Assembly (NCBI GenBank): GCA_903859075.1 | Contig: CAIOLF010000018.1 | Coordinates: 1 to 31,319 of the forward strand | From: Candidatus Buchananbacteria bacterium | GTDB taxonomy: Bacteria > Patescibacteriota > Patescibacteriia > 2-01-FULL-39-33 | Reading direction: 5' to 3' | DNA length: 31,319 bases | Part shown: piece by piece, positions 1 to 7,603 of the stretch | Position numbering within the stretch: position 1 is the stretch's first letter | Layout of the letters: each line of letters starts with the position of its first letter | Made by a program: the position numbers and the translations under genes | Notes under the pieces: model-generated | Told to the model about the DNA's origin: nothing | Database searches by the model: none | What the model saw: only the letters and a program-made list of their open reading frames with translations

Positions 1-41
1 CCGACATTGGGCAAGCCGACGATTCCGATGGAAAAACTCAT
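1..41 (-). CDS. ychF: YchF-family GTPase/ATPase, N-terminal fragment
   Basis: Read on the minus strand from the ATG at 41-39, the fragment gives MSFSIGIVGLPNVG before leaving the window. This is the start of the YchF/OLA1 family, whose first P-loop reads GLPNVGKS right after a short hydrophobic strand. YchF is a universally conserved P-loop nucleotidase that binds ribosomes and hydrolyses ATP in preference to GTP. Only 14 residues are visible, so the call rests on the N-terminal match. Other Obg-like GTPases share the P-loop but rarely start so close to it. There is no SD upstream; the 150 bases between this gene and the divergent exonuclease are very AT-rich with repeated ATATC and TTAATATC pieces. 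Confidence 0.8.
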   Translation of the reverse strand, partial: MSFSIGIVGLPNV

Positions 42-153
42 AATTGAAATATTTAAGATATTTAGGATATTAAAATATCAATTAAAACAGCAAGCTTTAA
101 TATCTTAATATCAATAGTATAATAATATCAGATACGCTGTTTTTTTCAACCTA

Positions 154-182
154 TTGCCAAAATCGTGAAAATCGTTTAAATT
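154..182 (+). promoter_or_regulatory. Possible sigma70-type promoter of the exonuclease gene
   Basis: TTGCCA (154-159) and TAAATT (177-182) are separated by 17 bases. Transcription would start only a few bases before the ATG at 193, so the message would be nearly leaderless, in agreement with the absence of an SD. The -10 box is a weak match, so this is tentative. Confidence 0.35.
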
Positions 183-192
183 AACTACTGAT

Positions 193-750
193 ATGCAAGC
201 CGAAGAACTAAAACAGAAGTATGACAGATTCCTCGTGACTGAGTTCACGGTTTTTGATATTGAGACTTCCGGCCTGGATCCGGTGCGCGATGAAGTGCTG
301 GAAATCGCCGGCCTAAAAATGCGCGGCCCGGAAATAATTGATCGTTTTGAACAATTGATCCAGCCGACCCGGGGCATTCCGCCGGAAGTGGAAAAAATCC
401 ACGGCCTCAATGAATTTTTTTTATTGGTCAATGGCCGTAGCGCCAAAGAGGTAATGGATGAGTTTTTAAAATTTATCGGCGAAACGATTATTGTCGGGCA
501 CAATATCAAGGAATTCGATTGGCTGTTTGTGCTTAATCATCTGCGAAAGCATCGGCTTGGCCTGCCGCGAAATAAACTAATTGATACTTTGGAGCTGTCG
601 CGCAAGCTGCTGCCATTGCCTCAGCACACTCTGACGAATGTCGCCAAATATTTCGGCCATGAGCACAAAAACGCCCACCGGGCGATGGCGGACGTTGAAG
701 TCAATGCTAAAATATTCGTGGAATTAATGGAAAAGATGCTTAAAGTTTAA
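193..750 (+). CDS. DnaQ-like (DEDDh) 3'-5' exonuclease
   Basis: A 185-residue single-domain exonuclease of the DNA polymerase III epsilon/DnaQ class. ExoI is FDIETSGLDP (Asp22, Glu24), ExoII lies in GHNIKEFDWLF and ExoIII in HRAMADVEVNAKIF with the His and Asp of a DEDDh site. These four acidic residues plus His bind two metal ions and remove nucleotides from 3' ends of DNA or RNA. There is no polymerase domain, UvrC-like domain or other fusion. It could be the proofreading subunit or a stand-alone nuclease; the sequence does not decide. The ATG at 193 is preferred because the preceding region is non-coding. No SD is present. It converges with folD across an AT-rich inverted repeat. Confidence 0.85.
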   Translation: MQAEELKQKYDRFLVTEFTVFDIETSGLDPVRDEVLEIAGLKMRGPEIIDRFEQLIQPTRGIPPEVEKIHGLNEFFLLVNGRSAKEVMDEFLKFIGETIIVGHNIKEFDWLFVLNHLRKHRLGLPRNKLIDTLELSRKLLPLPQHTLTNVAKYFGHEHKNAHRAMADVEVNAKIFVELMEKMLKV

Positions 751-757
751 AATTCCT

Positions 758-841
758 AATTGATCTAATTTCTAAATAATTTTTAATTATATCTTAATTG
801 GGCATTATTTAGGAATTAGAAATTAAGTCAATTAGAAATTT
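758..841. repeat. AT-rich imperfect inverted repeat (AATTAGAAATT family) between convergent genes
   Basis: Bases 765-780 (ending CTAAATAAT) are nearly the reverse complement of 804-819 (starting ATTATTTAG). The right part contains the 14-mer GTCAATTAGAAATT (828-841), found again at 29124-29137. The repeat lies exactly between the stop codons of the exonuclease and folD and could fold in either transcript, so a bidirectional terminator role is possible. It lacks the GC-rich stem of a classical terminator. Confidence 0.5.
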
Positions 842-1669
842 TTATTTTTTCGCCAGAGCCAGGACATTGCGCAAGAGGCAGGCGACGGTCAGCGGGCCGA
901 CGCCGCCGGGCACGGGTGAGAGCCAGCCGGCGATTTCCGCTGCTTTTGGATCAACATCGCCGACAGTCTTATCCTTAACTTTATTTATTCCCACGTCAAT
1001 AATTATGGCGCCGGGCTTAATATGGTTTTTCTTCAGCGCCTCGGCTTCGCCGATGGCGATCACGATAATGTCCGAATCTTTTGTTCCAGCGGTTATTTCT
1101 TTTGTTTCTTTGATTTTTTTGATTTTTAGTTCCGCCATCAGGTGCTTTTTCAGTCCCCTAGTGAAGATATCGCTTTTGCCAATAATCAGGGTATTTTTTC
1201 CTGGGAGGTTCTCCCCGGTCGTTTTCAGCAGTTCAATTACGGCGGCGATAGTCGGCGGAATAATTCCGGTTTTATTTTGTGGATGAAACCCGTCAACATC
1301 CTTTTGCGGGTCAATCGCTCCGATGATTTTTTTCGTATTGAATTTTTTGGGCAAGGGAAGCTGAACAATGATGCCGCTAGTCGCCGGATCATTATTCAAG
1401 AATCCAACCATGGTTAGCAGTTCTTCCTCGGGGACATTGGGGCAGCAGTCATTGCCGCACAAATATTCATGAAAATTAATGCCGATTTCCTGAGCGGCTT
1501 TTTTTTTCAGCCGGAGGTAGATTTTTGAAGCTTCGTCATCGCCGACTAAAATAGCCGCCAGTCCGGGCGGGCTGGGCAGTTTGATTATTTCTTTTCTTAA
1601 AGCTAGCTTGATTTTTTCCGCCAGCGCTTTGCCGTCAAGGATGATGGCGGATTTTTTTGGTTTGGCCAT
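842..1669 (-). CDS. folD: Bifunctional methylene-THF dehydrogenase/methenyl-THF cyclohydrolase FolD
   Basis: 275 residues, normal FolD size. FolD oxidises 5,10-methylene-tetrahydrofolate with NADP and hydrolyses the methenyl product to 10-formyl-THF in the cytoplasm. Visible signatures are SKIYLRLKKKAAQEIGI with the catalytic Tyr and Lys, IIVQLPLP, DPQKDVDGFHPQN, IIIDVGINKV, GDVDP, and the C-terminal PVPGGVGPLTVACLLRN. The nucleotide-binding stretch reads IIGKSDIFTRGL instead of the usual VIGRS-IVG-P form, so cofactor contacts may differ somewhat. Its ATG overlaps the glyA stop by one base (TAATG), so the two are translated as one operon; GlyA supplies the methylene-THF that FolD uses. The stop is TAA at 844-842. 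Confidence 0.95.
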   Translation of the reverse strand: MAKPKKSAIILDGKALAEKIKLALRKEIIKLPSPPGLAAILVGDDEASKIYLRLKKKAAQEIGINFHEYLCGNDCCPNVPEEELLTMVGFLNNDPATSGIIVQLPLPKKFNTKKIIGAIDPQKDVDGFHPQNKTGIIPPTIAAVIELLKTTGENLPGKNTLIIGKSDIFTRGLKKHLMAELKIKKIKETKEITAGTKDSDIIVIAIGEAEALKKNHIKPGAIIIDVGINKVKDKTVGDVDPKAAEIAGWLSPVPGGVGPLTVACLLRNVLALAKK

Positions 1670-2901
1670 TAATAAATTGGAAATTTTCTCGTCAGCTCTT
1701 TTAGCTCTTTTTTTATCCTGGTTCTTAATTTTTTATTTTTGGGCTGTTTTAAGATTTCCGCGATCCACAGCCCGATCAGCTTCATTTCTTTATCTTTCAT
1801 TCCCCGGGTGGTCAGCGCCGGCGTGCCGAGGCGGATGCCGGAGGGATTAAGCGGCGTGGCCGGATCAAACGGAATCATGTTGGCATTGGTATAAATGCCG
1901 GCCTCGGCGAGCAGGTTGGCGCCCTCTTTGCCGCTGATTTGCAAATTCCGGCAATCAACAAGCAACAGGTGATTTTCCGTGCCGTCGGCGATCAGCTTTA
2001 TTCCGTTGCGGCTGAGCGTGCTGGCCAGCAGTTTAGCGTTTTTGACGGTTTGTTTTTGATCCTGCTTGAATTTTGGGGCGAGCGCTTGGGCAAAACAGAC
2101 GGCTTTGGCCGCGATGACGTTTTCTAAGGGCCCGCCCTGGATACCGGGAAAGACCGCCTTATCAATATCGCTGCCCAGTTTTTCTTTGCAGATGATGATG
2201 GCGCCGCGCGGCCCGCGCAAGGTCTTATGCGTTGTCATCGTCACAGCATCGGCATAGGGGAAGGGCGAAGGATGAACGCCGCCGACGATTAGTCCGGCGA
2301 TATGCGCGATATCGGCTACCAGATAGGCGCCGACTGATTTGGCTACTTTTGCGAATTTGGCAAAGTCTATTTTTTGGGTGTAAGCGGTAGCGCCGCAGAC
2401 GATCAGCCGCGGTTTTTCTTTCTTGGCGACGCGGGCGATTTCTTTATAATCCAATAAGTGAGTTTTAGGATTGACGCTATAATAAGAGAATTTATACAGC
2501 TTGCCTGAAAAATTGACGCGGCTGCCGTGAGTGAGATGGCCGCCCGCCCCCAGATCCATGCCTAATATTTTATCGCCGGGATTAAGCAGTGCCATATAGA
2601 CGGCCATATTGGCGCCGGAGCCAGAGTGCGGCTGGACATTAGCGTGCCAGTCTTTAGGATTGAGTTTAAAAATTTTTAAAGCCAGATCCCGCGCCAGTGA
2701 TTCCAACTGGTCGATATATTGGTTGCCGGTGTAATATCTTTTGTGGGGATAGCCCTCGGAATATTTATTGGAGAGCGCCGAGCCCATGGCGGCGAAGACT
2801 GCCGGTGAAGCATAGTTTTCCGAAGGAATCATGACGAGAGAGTCCTTTTGCCTCTTAACTTCACTTTTAATCAGGGAGTTTATTTTGGAAAGATAATTCA
2901 T
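1669..2901 (-). CDS. glyA: Serine hydroxymethyltransferase GlyA
   Basis: 410 residues, full length for bacterial SHMT. This PLP enzyme interconverts serine + THF with glycine + 5,10-methylene-THF. Signatures seen in order: IPSENYASP near residue 25, KYSEGYPHKRYYTG, NVQPHSGSGANMAVY, HLTHGSRVNFSGK, DIAHIAGLI, and the PLP-lysine motif MTTHKTLRGPRG. It is the first gene of the glyA-folD minus-strand operon, which makes a compact one-carbon module. No SD lies before the ATG (the upstream bases are A/T only), as for most housekeeping genes in the window. The 160 bases separating it from the divergent rsmE contain AATTAAGAATTA-type repeats. Confidence 0.97.
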   Translation of the reverse strand: MNYLSKINSLIKSEVKRQKDSLVMIPSENYASPAVFAAMGSALSNKYSEGYPHKRYYTGNQYIDQLESLARDLALKIFKLNPKDWHANVQPHSGSGANMAVYMALLNPGDKILGMDLGAGGHLTHGSRVNFSGKLYKFSYYSVNPKTHLLDYKEIARVAKKEKPRLIVCGATAYTQKIDFAKFAKVAKSVGAYLVADIAHIAGLIVGGVHPSPFPYADAVTMTTHKTLRGPRGAIIICKEKLGSDIDKAVFPGIQGGPLENVIAAKAVCFAQALAPKFKQDQKQTVKNAKLLASTLSRNGIKLIADGTENHLLLVDCRNLQISGKEGANLLAEAGIYTNANMIPFDPATPLNPSGIRLGTPALTTRGMKDKEMKLIGLWIAEILKQPKNKKLRTRIKKELKELTRKFPIY

Positions 2902-3017
2902 ATTAAATTTTTATTTTTGTAATTTTTAAATGAATACTAATTTATGATGTTTAAAAATTAAGACTTAAGAAGTTACTTAAAAATTAAGAATTAAAAATTA
3001 TAAAATTACCGATATTA

Positions 3018-3026
3018 TGCTATAAT
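3018..3026 (+). promoter_or_regulatory. Extended -10 promoter of rsmE
   Basis: TGCTATAAT: a perfect -10 hexamer (3021-3026) with the TG of an extended -10 element. The best -35 at 17 bases (TTATAA, 2998-3003) is poor. The expected leader is about 30 bases and has no SD. Confidence 0.65.
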
Positions 3027-3061
3027 AATTCTAGCAAAAATATTAATTTTTTTCAAACGAA

Positions 3062-3769
3062 ATGCATCGATTTTATCTGGCCAAGGACCATTTTTTTGGC
3101 AACTACATTATGTCTAACGAAAAGGAGATTATCAGCCAATTATCTCGGGTTTTGCGCGCCAAGGAAGGGGAGCGGTTTATTGTTTTTTGCGGCGATGGCC
3201 TGGAATATGTCTGCCAACTGACGGAACTCAGCAAGATTCAAGCTAAGTTTTTGATTATTGACGAGCGGCCTGGTGAGCGGGAGCCGGCCAGATTTATTAC
3301 GCTCTATCCTTCGCTTTTGAAGTCCGATAAGTTTGAATGGCTGCTGCAGAAGGTGACCGAGCTCGGCGTCAGCCGGATTGTGCCGGTAGTTTCTTCTCGC
3401 TGCGTCGTCAAGGAGATTTCTCCAGTGAAGTTAAAGCGCTACCAGGAAATAATCCGCGAGGCCGTTGAGCAATGCGGCGGCGCGCGTATCCCGGAATTAG
3501 AACCGGTGGCTTCTTGGCGCAAAGCGCTCAGCATCGCTTCGGCGGAAGCGGGAGAAAAATATATCGCTTGGGAAAATTCCCAGGAGTCAGAAGCCATTGC
3601 CGCTGATGGCAAGGTATTGCCGGTTAATTTATTTGTCGGCCCGGAAGGCGGCTATAGCGAGGAGGAAATCGAGCAGGCAAAATATAAGGGAATTGTTCCG
3701 GTTAGTCTAGGCAAGCGCATCCTGCGGGCAGAGACAGCGGGGATTGTTGCTGTGGCAAAATTTGTTTAA
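3062..3769 (+). CDS. rsmE: 16S rRNA (uracil1498-N3)-methyltransferase RsmE
   Basis: 235 residues, usual RsmE length, with an N-terminal PUA-like part and a C-terminal SPOUT (knotted) methyltransferase. The N terminus MHRFYLAKD is typical. Family motifs include LLQKVTELGVSRIVPV, EAVEQCGGARIPE, the SAM-knot VGPEGGYSEEE, and LGKRILRAETA near the end. RsmE methylates U1498 of 16S rRNA on the 30S subunit. The gene has an extended -10 promoter and no SD. Its last 68 bases are also the antisense coding end of elp3, a true convergent overlap. Confidence 0.95.
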   Translation: MHRFYLAKDHFFGNYIMSNEKEIISQLSRVLRAKEGERFIVFCGDGLEYVCQLTELSKIQAKFLIIDERPGEREPARFITLYPSLLKSDKFEWLLQKVTELGVSRIVPVVSSRCVVKEISPVKLKRYQEIIREAVEQCGGARIPELEPVASWRKALSIASAEAGEKYIAWENSQESEAIAADGKVLPVNLFVGPEGGYSEEEIEQAKYKGIVPVSLGKRILRAETAGIVAVAKFV

Positions 3770-5336
3770 GCTGTTTTACCATATAGGTTCCCTCTAATAT
3801 GTAGCCGAATTTTTCATAATACTGTCTCACTCCGACGCCGGAAATCACGGCGATTTTTTTTACTCCATTTTTTCTAGCTATTTTTTCGGCTTCAGCCAGT
3901 AATTTTTTTCCCAATCCCAGATGTTGCACCTCACCGGAAGCGCCTATTTCCAGGGCCTGGCCGTAGGTATGCAGTTCACGGACGAGGGCTGCGCCGCGGA
4001 GTTCTGCTAAGACGGCTTTTTCGGACTCTGCCGGCAGGCGCAAGCGTAAAAAGGCATACAGCACCTTTTCATCTTTTGATTCGTAGCTTAGAAAATATTC
4101 CATCCCGCCACTGGCCTGGTATTTTCTAATTCGTAATTCATAATTCTTAATTCTTAATTGTGCTGGCTGGTGTCCCGCTTCCCGGCATCTGATGCACCGG
4201 CAGCTCCAGCCGTCTTTTTGGGCTTGGTCTTGCAAGAGCTGGCGCAGGTTGGTGATTTTATTTCCGGCAATAATTGATTCTTCCGGAATATCGCGGATCA
4301 ACCGGGCAATACGCACCCAAGGAGGCGTGATTTTTTTGATTTTAATGAGCAAATCCGTCAGTTGCTTATTGGTATAGGGCTTATATTTTTTATTCTTGTA
4401 AAATCTGTGCAAATTGGCAAATTCATTCACCACACAGGGATAAATTTTTATCATATCCGGCATGTAATTGCCGTCGGTATAAATTTTTTTGAACATCACC
4501 AGATCTTTAGCCGGCGTTGAGCCGTATAAGTTAGGCATCAGATGCAAATTGATTTTAAATCCCGCGTTTTTGAGTAGTTTAATGGCCTCAATGCCTTGCT
4601 CTGCTGTGTGGCCGCGGCGGTTTAGTTTCAAAATTTTGTCATCAGTATGCTGAATGCCAAGCTCCACGCGGGTACAGCCCAGCTCCCGCATTTTTCTAAT
4701 TTCCTTGAGATCGATAAAATCCGGCCTGGTTTCCAAGGTTAATCCGATACAGCGATGCCTGGCCGTCTCATTTTTCTTCTGGGCTTGCGCGAGTGTTTTT
4801 GACGCTTTGCCATTAAGCGCGTCAAAACAGCGCTTAATAAACCAGCTTTGATATTGCGGCGATAGGCAGCTCCAGGTACCGCCCATGATAATCAGTTCAA
4901 TTTTATCAGTAGGATGGCCATTGGCAATAAGGGCCTTGAGCCGCATAGTCACTTGGCGGTAGGGATCAAATTTGGCCAGAATCGCCCGCATGACAGCCGG
5001 TTCATTGGATAAGTATGATTTAGGCATATTTTTTTCAGTCGGACAGAAAAGGCACTTGCCGGGGCAGGGAAACGATTTTGTGAGCGCCGAGATTACCGCT
5101 ACGCCTGATTGTGAGCGGACTTTCCTTTTTATCAATATTTTCTCAATATTTTTATTTTGTCTGATTTTGCCATTTTTAAGCAGTTTATGATAAGCTGAAA
5201 GCAAGGCCGATTTTTCCGGCGGCGTCTGCTTTATTTTTCCGGCTGCTTTCCTGGCAATATTAAAAAGCTCCTTCTCGGTTTGAGGATTGGCTTTCATGAT
5301 ACTTTTAACGATTCTTTCTAAGTAGATTTTTGCCAT
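3702..5336 (-). CDS. elp3: Elp3-like radical SAM/GNAT tRNA U34 carboxymethyltransferase
   Basis: 544 residues with the Elp3 arrangement: a basic N-terminal region, a radical SAM core with CPGKCLFCPT (Cys91, 95, 98), EPAVMRA, GGTWSCLS, TLETRPDF and RVELGIQHTDD, a Cys-rich linker (WSCRCIRCREAG), then a GNAT domain with HLGLGKKLLAEAEKIA and YYEKFGY. Elp3 uses acetyl-CoA and a radical SAM mechanism to build cm5U at tRNA wobble uridine 34; single-subunit bacterial and archaeal Elp3 proteins are active. A repeat-derived LRIKNYELRI segment sits in the linker (about residues 393-405). The C terminus runs about 25 residues past the family's usual YMVK end, antisense to rsmE. The ATG touches the ATG of the methyltransferase gene (CATATG). 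Met14 is an alternative start. Confidence 0.93.
   Translation of the reverse strand: MAKIYLERIVKSIMKANPQTEKELFNIARKAAGKIKQTPPEKSALLSAYHKLLKNGKIRQNKNIEKILIKRKVRSQSGVAVISALTKSFPCPGKCLFCPTEKNMPKSYLSNEPAVMRAILAKFDPYRQVTMRLKALIANGHPTDKIELIIMGGTWSCLSPQYQSWFIKRCFDALNGKASKTLAQAQKKNETARHRCIGLTLETRPDFIDLKEIRKMRELGCTRVELGIQHTDDKILKLNRRGHTAEQGIEAIKLLKNAGFKINLHLMPNLYGSTPAKDLVMFKKIYTDGNYMPDMIKIYPCVVNEFANLHRFYKNKKYKPYTNKQLTDLLIKIKKITPPWVRIARLIRDIPEESIIAGNKITNLRQLLQDQAQKDGWSCRCIRCREAGHQPAQLRIKNYELRIRKYQASGGMEYFLSYESKDEKVLYAFLRLRLPAESEKAVLAELRGAALVRELHTYGQALEIGASGEVQHLGLGKKLLAEAEKIARKNGVKKIAVISGVGVRQYYEKFGYILEGTYMVKQLKQILPQQQSPLSLPAGCACLD
4121..4160. repeat. In-frame AATTAAGAATTA repeat inside elp3
   Basis: On the coding strand this is a run of AATTAAGAATTA-like units that vary at one base (ATGAATTA, ACGAATTA, AGAAAAT). 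It encodes the LRIKNYELRI stretch in the Elp3 linker between the Cys cluster and ASGGMEYFLS. Intergenic sequence of the same type lies at 10897-10945 and 23090-23108. The linker position explains why it is tolerated. Confidence 0.7.
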
Positions 5337-6146
5337 ATGAATAAAGAAACTACAACTAAGATTCTACACGAAACCAGAGATATTTACAATTCTATCGCTC
5401 CGGAGTTTTCCGATACTCGCGGCAAGTGGTGGCAGCCGCCGTTTGAATTCGGCCAGACCGCGCGCGATGGAATGAAAGTGCTGGATCTGGGCTGCGGCAA
5501 CGGGCGCTTCGCCGAGCTGTTTCGCGGGCGCGAGATTGAATATTTGGGAATTGATAATAGCGAAGAATTGATCAAGATTTGCCGCGAACGTTTTGCCGGA
5601 GAGCAAAATATTAATTTTGAAATTGGAGACATTGTTTCTCCCCCTTTCCAAGGGGGAGATAGAGGGGGTTTTGAAAGTCACGATAATAGAGCGGCTTTTA
5701 TAACCTCCCCTTGGCCCCTCCTTGGAAAGGAGGGGAAGTTTGACCTGGTTTTAATGATCGCCGTCTTGCACCATCTTCCCAGCCGCGACCTGCGCTTGCA
5801 GGTGCTGAAAAATGTTTACGAGGCGTTAGCGCCTGGCGGCAAGCTGATTATGCGCAATTGGAATTTGTTTAACTGCAAGACCGCCAAGCAATATTACAAG
5901 CGGCTGCTGGATCTTCCTCATAAAATCAGCCGTGGGATTTGGAGCATTAAGGACGCATTCATTCCTTGGAAGCCCCTGGGCAATAAAAATTTGCGCTATG
6001 TCCATTCTTTTACCAAAGGGGAAATGAAACAATTATTGGCGGAAGCGGGCTTTAAAGAAATCGATCAGTATTATGAATCTTATTCCAGCGCCAAGCAGGT
6101 CAGTATTTGGAAAGGATATAATCTAGTATCAATAGCTGTTAAATAA
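5337..6146 (+). CDS. Trm9-like SAM-dependent methyltransferase (candidate tRNA U34 modification)
   Basis: 269 residues, class I Rossmann methyltransferase. The N terminus IYNSIAPEFSDTRGKWW (16-32) matches, from memory of the family, the Trm9/ALKBH8 pattern Y-x-IA-x-FS-x-TR-x-K-x-W. Motif I is LDLGCGNGRF (49-58), the acidic residue after beta2 is in GIDNSEELI, and motif IV/post is FDLVLMIAVLHHLPSRD followed by APGGKLIMRNWN. Later FIPWKPL and RYVHSFTKGEMKQLL also resemble Trm9. Trm9 with Trm112 methylates cm5U34, the product of Elp3, to mcm5U34. Here the gene is divergent from elp3 with no gap. Residues 101-133 are a repeat-derived insert between the SAM site and motif IV. Substrate is inferred; it could be another small-molecule or tRNA methyltransferase. 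Confidence 0.8.
   Translation: MNKETTTKILHETRDIYNSIAPEFSDTRGKWWQPPFEFGQTARDGMKVLDLGCGNGRFAELFRGREIEYLGIDNSEELIKICRERFAGEQNINFEIGDIVSPPFQGGDRGGFESHDNRAAFITSPWPLLGKEGKFDLVLMIAVLHHLPSRDLRLQVLKNVYEALAPGGKLIMRNWNLFNCKTAKQYYKRLLDLPHKISRGIWSIKDAFIPWKPLGNKNLRYVHSFTKGEMKQLLAEAGFKEIDQYYESYSSAKQVSIWKGYNLVSIAVK
5638..5737. repeat. Two-hairpin GC-rich repeat inserted in frame in the methyltransferase gene
   Basis: Two perfect 9-bp hairpins, CTCCCCCTT/AAGGGGGAG (5638-5646/5650-5658) and CCCCTCCTT/AAGGAGGGG (5715-5723/5727-5735), each with a 3-base loop, frame a shared unit. The pieces GGGGGTT and AACCTCCCC can also pair across the element. It encodes SPPFQGGDRGGF, then a spacer, then SPWPLLGKEGK. Elements of this PPFQGGDRGG type are known to me as dispersed intergenic repeats in several bacterial groups. 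Here one is translated. Confidence 0.7.
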
Positions 6147-6171
6147 TGTTAAAAAATGTTAAAATATAGAC

Positions 6172-7536
6172 ATGAAATTAAACAAAATTATTTTTAAGGA
6201 ATACGACATCCGCGGCAAATACCCGGAAGAGCTAAGCCCGGAAGCGGCCTATCGGATTGTTACGGCTTTCTTTATCGCTAAAAAAATAAAGAGATTAATT
6301 GTCGCCAGGGATTTGCGGCCGGAATCAAAGTGGGTTTTGCTTCAGATTAAAAAAGCCGCCGCTGCCAGCGGCGTGGTTGTCGCCGATCTGGGAACTCAGA
6401 GCACGCCGGCCTTATTTTTTGCCTTGGGCGGCGGCTGTTATGATGCCGGCATTATGATCACCGCCTCGCATAGCCCCAAAGGCATTGCCGGATTGAAATT
6501 TTGCCTGCGAGACGGCCGAGCCGTCAGCGGTCTGGAGCTTAAAAGATTAGTGGGGAAGCTAAGCGATAAAAAAGTTGGGCAGAAAAAGAAACTATCAGTC
6601 AGAGGAGCAGTGGCAAAGAATAATCCGCTTGCCGGCTATGCCAAATTTGCCTTATCGTTTATCAACAAAAAAAAGCTTAAAAAATGCAAAATAATAATGG
6701 ACGCGTCCGGCGGTTCCGGCGCCCAGCTGGCGCAGACGGTTTTTGGGTCTTTGCCGGTGCAGGTAGTCAAAATGAATTTTTTGGCCGGCGACCGTTATCC
6801 CGATCACGGATTGAATCCGTTGTTGCTGGAAAATCAAAAATCGATTATCAGCGAAGTGAAGAAGCGGGGCGCCGATTTGGGAGTAATTTTTGACGGCGAT
6901 GCCGATCGGGCGGTACTGATAGATGAGATTGGCCAGCCAGCCAACCCCTATCATTTGAATTGCCTGCTGTGCCGAATTGCGTTAGAAAAATTAAAAATCA
7001 AAAAAATCGCCATTGACGGGCGGTTAGAGCTGGGAATAAAAGAGACCATTGCGCGCGGCGGCGGCCGGGCGGTTGTCTGCCGTTCCGGCTGGGCTAACTT
7101 CGTTGACTTAATGGTCCAGGAAAGAATCGCTTTCGGCTGCGAGAACTCCGGACATTTCTTTGTTAATTTATCATTGAAACAGAAAAAAAATTACGCCTAT
7201 GGCGACGCCATAATTCCAATTTTATTATTGCTGGAATATCTGGCGGAGAATGATTTGTCACTGGCGGAAGCTTTAAGGGAGTATCGCCAAAAGTATCATC
7301 TCTCCGGAGAAATTAATCTGACCGGGATTGATTTTAGGAAAGCGGCAGCTAAAGTTGCCGCGAAATTCAGGAGATATCAGCAAAATAAAAGAGACGGCCT
7401 GTCTGTCAGTGGTCCGGATTGGTTTATTAATCTGCGGCCGAGCCATACTGAGCCGCTGGTACGGCTGAATATTGAGGCGAAAAGTAAAGCGGTTTTGCGG
7501 AAATTAAAAAAGGAATTGTTAATGCTGGCGAGGTAA
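6172..7536 (+). CDS. Phosphohexomutase (phosphomannomutase/phosphoglucomutase family)
   Basis: 454 residues, the four-domain alpha-D-phosphohexomutase fold. FKEYDIRGKYP near the start, the phospho-Ser loop ITASHSPKG (usual form TASHNP), the metal loop DGDADR, the sugar loop CENSGHFF, and the C-terminal phosphate-binding loop RPSHTEPLVRLNIEA (usual RPSGTEP or RTSNTEP) are all present. It moves the phosphate between C6 and C1 of mannose or glucose phosphates, supplying activated sugars for surface polysaccharide. The two loop substitutions (Asn to Ser, Gly/Asn to His) keep the catalytic Ser and do not suggest a broken gene. It lies 25 bases after the Trm9-like gene and is probably cotranscribed. 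Mannose versus glucose preference cannot be decided. Confidence 0.9.
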   Translation: MKLNKIIFKEYDIRGKYPEELSPEAAYRIVTAFFIAKKIKRLIVARDLRPESKWVLLQIKKAAAASGVVVADLGTQSTPALFFALGGGCYDAGIMITASHSPKGIAGLKFCLRDGRAVSGLELKRLVGKLSDKKVGQKKKLSVRGAVAKNNPLAGYAKFALSFINKKKLKKCKIIMDASGGSGAQLAQTVFGSLPVQVVKMNFLAGDRYPDHGLNPLLLENQKSIISEVKKRGADLGVIFDGDADRAVLIDEIGQPANPYHLNCLLCRIALEKLKIKKIAIDGRLELGIKETIARGGGRAVVCRSGWANFVDLMVQERIAFGCENSGHFFVNLSLKQKKNYAYGDAIIPILLLLEYLAENDLSLAEALREYRQKYHLSGEINLTGIDFRKAAAKVAAKFRRYQQNKRDGLSVSGPDWFINLRPSHTEPLVRLNIEAKSKAVLRKLKKELLMLAR

Positions 7537-7603
7537 AAATTACCATCTTGAAGAAAGGCCAATACTATTATAGAATTAAGTCAATAAACTATCTGATTAT
7601 AGT

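Noticed and set aside
867..1286. 139-codon plus-strand frame opposite folD
   Set aside because: Antisense to conserved FolD motifs; no promoter or SD.
5638..5737. Assembly error as the cause of the methyltransferase insert
   Set aside because: The frame is kept on both sides and four other in-frame repeats occur nearby; a biological repeat is simpler, though reads would settle it.
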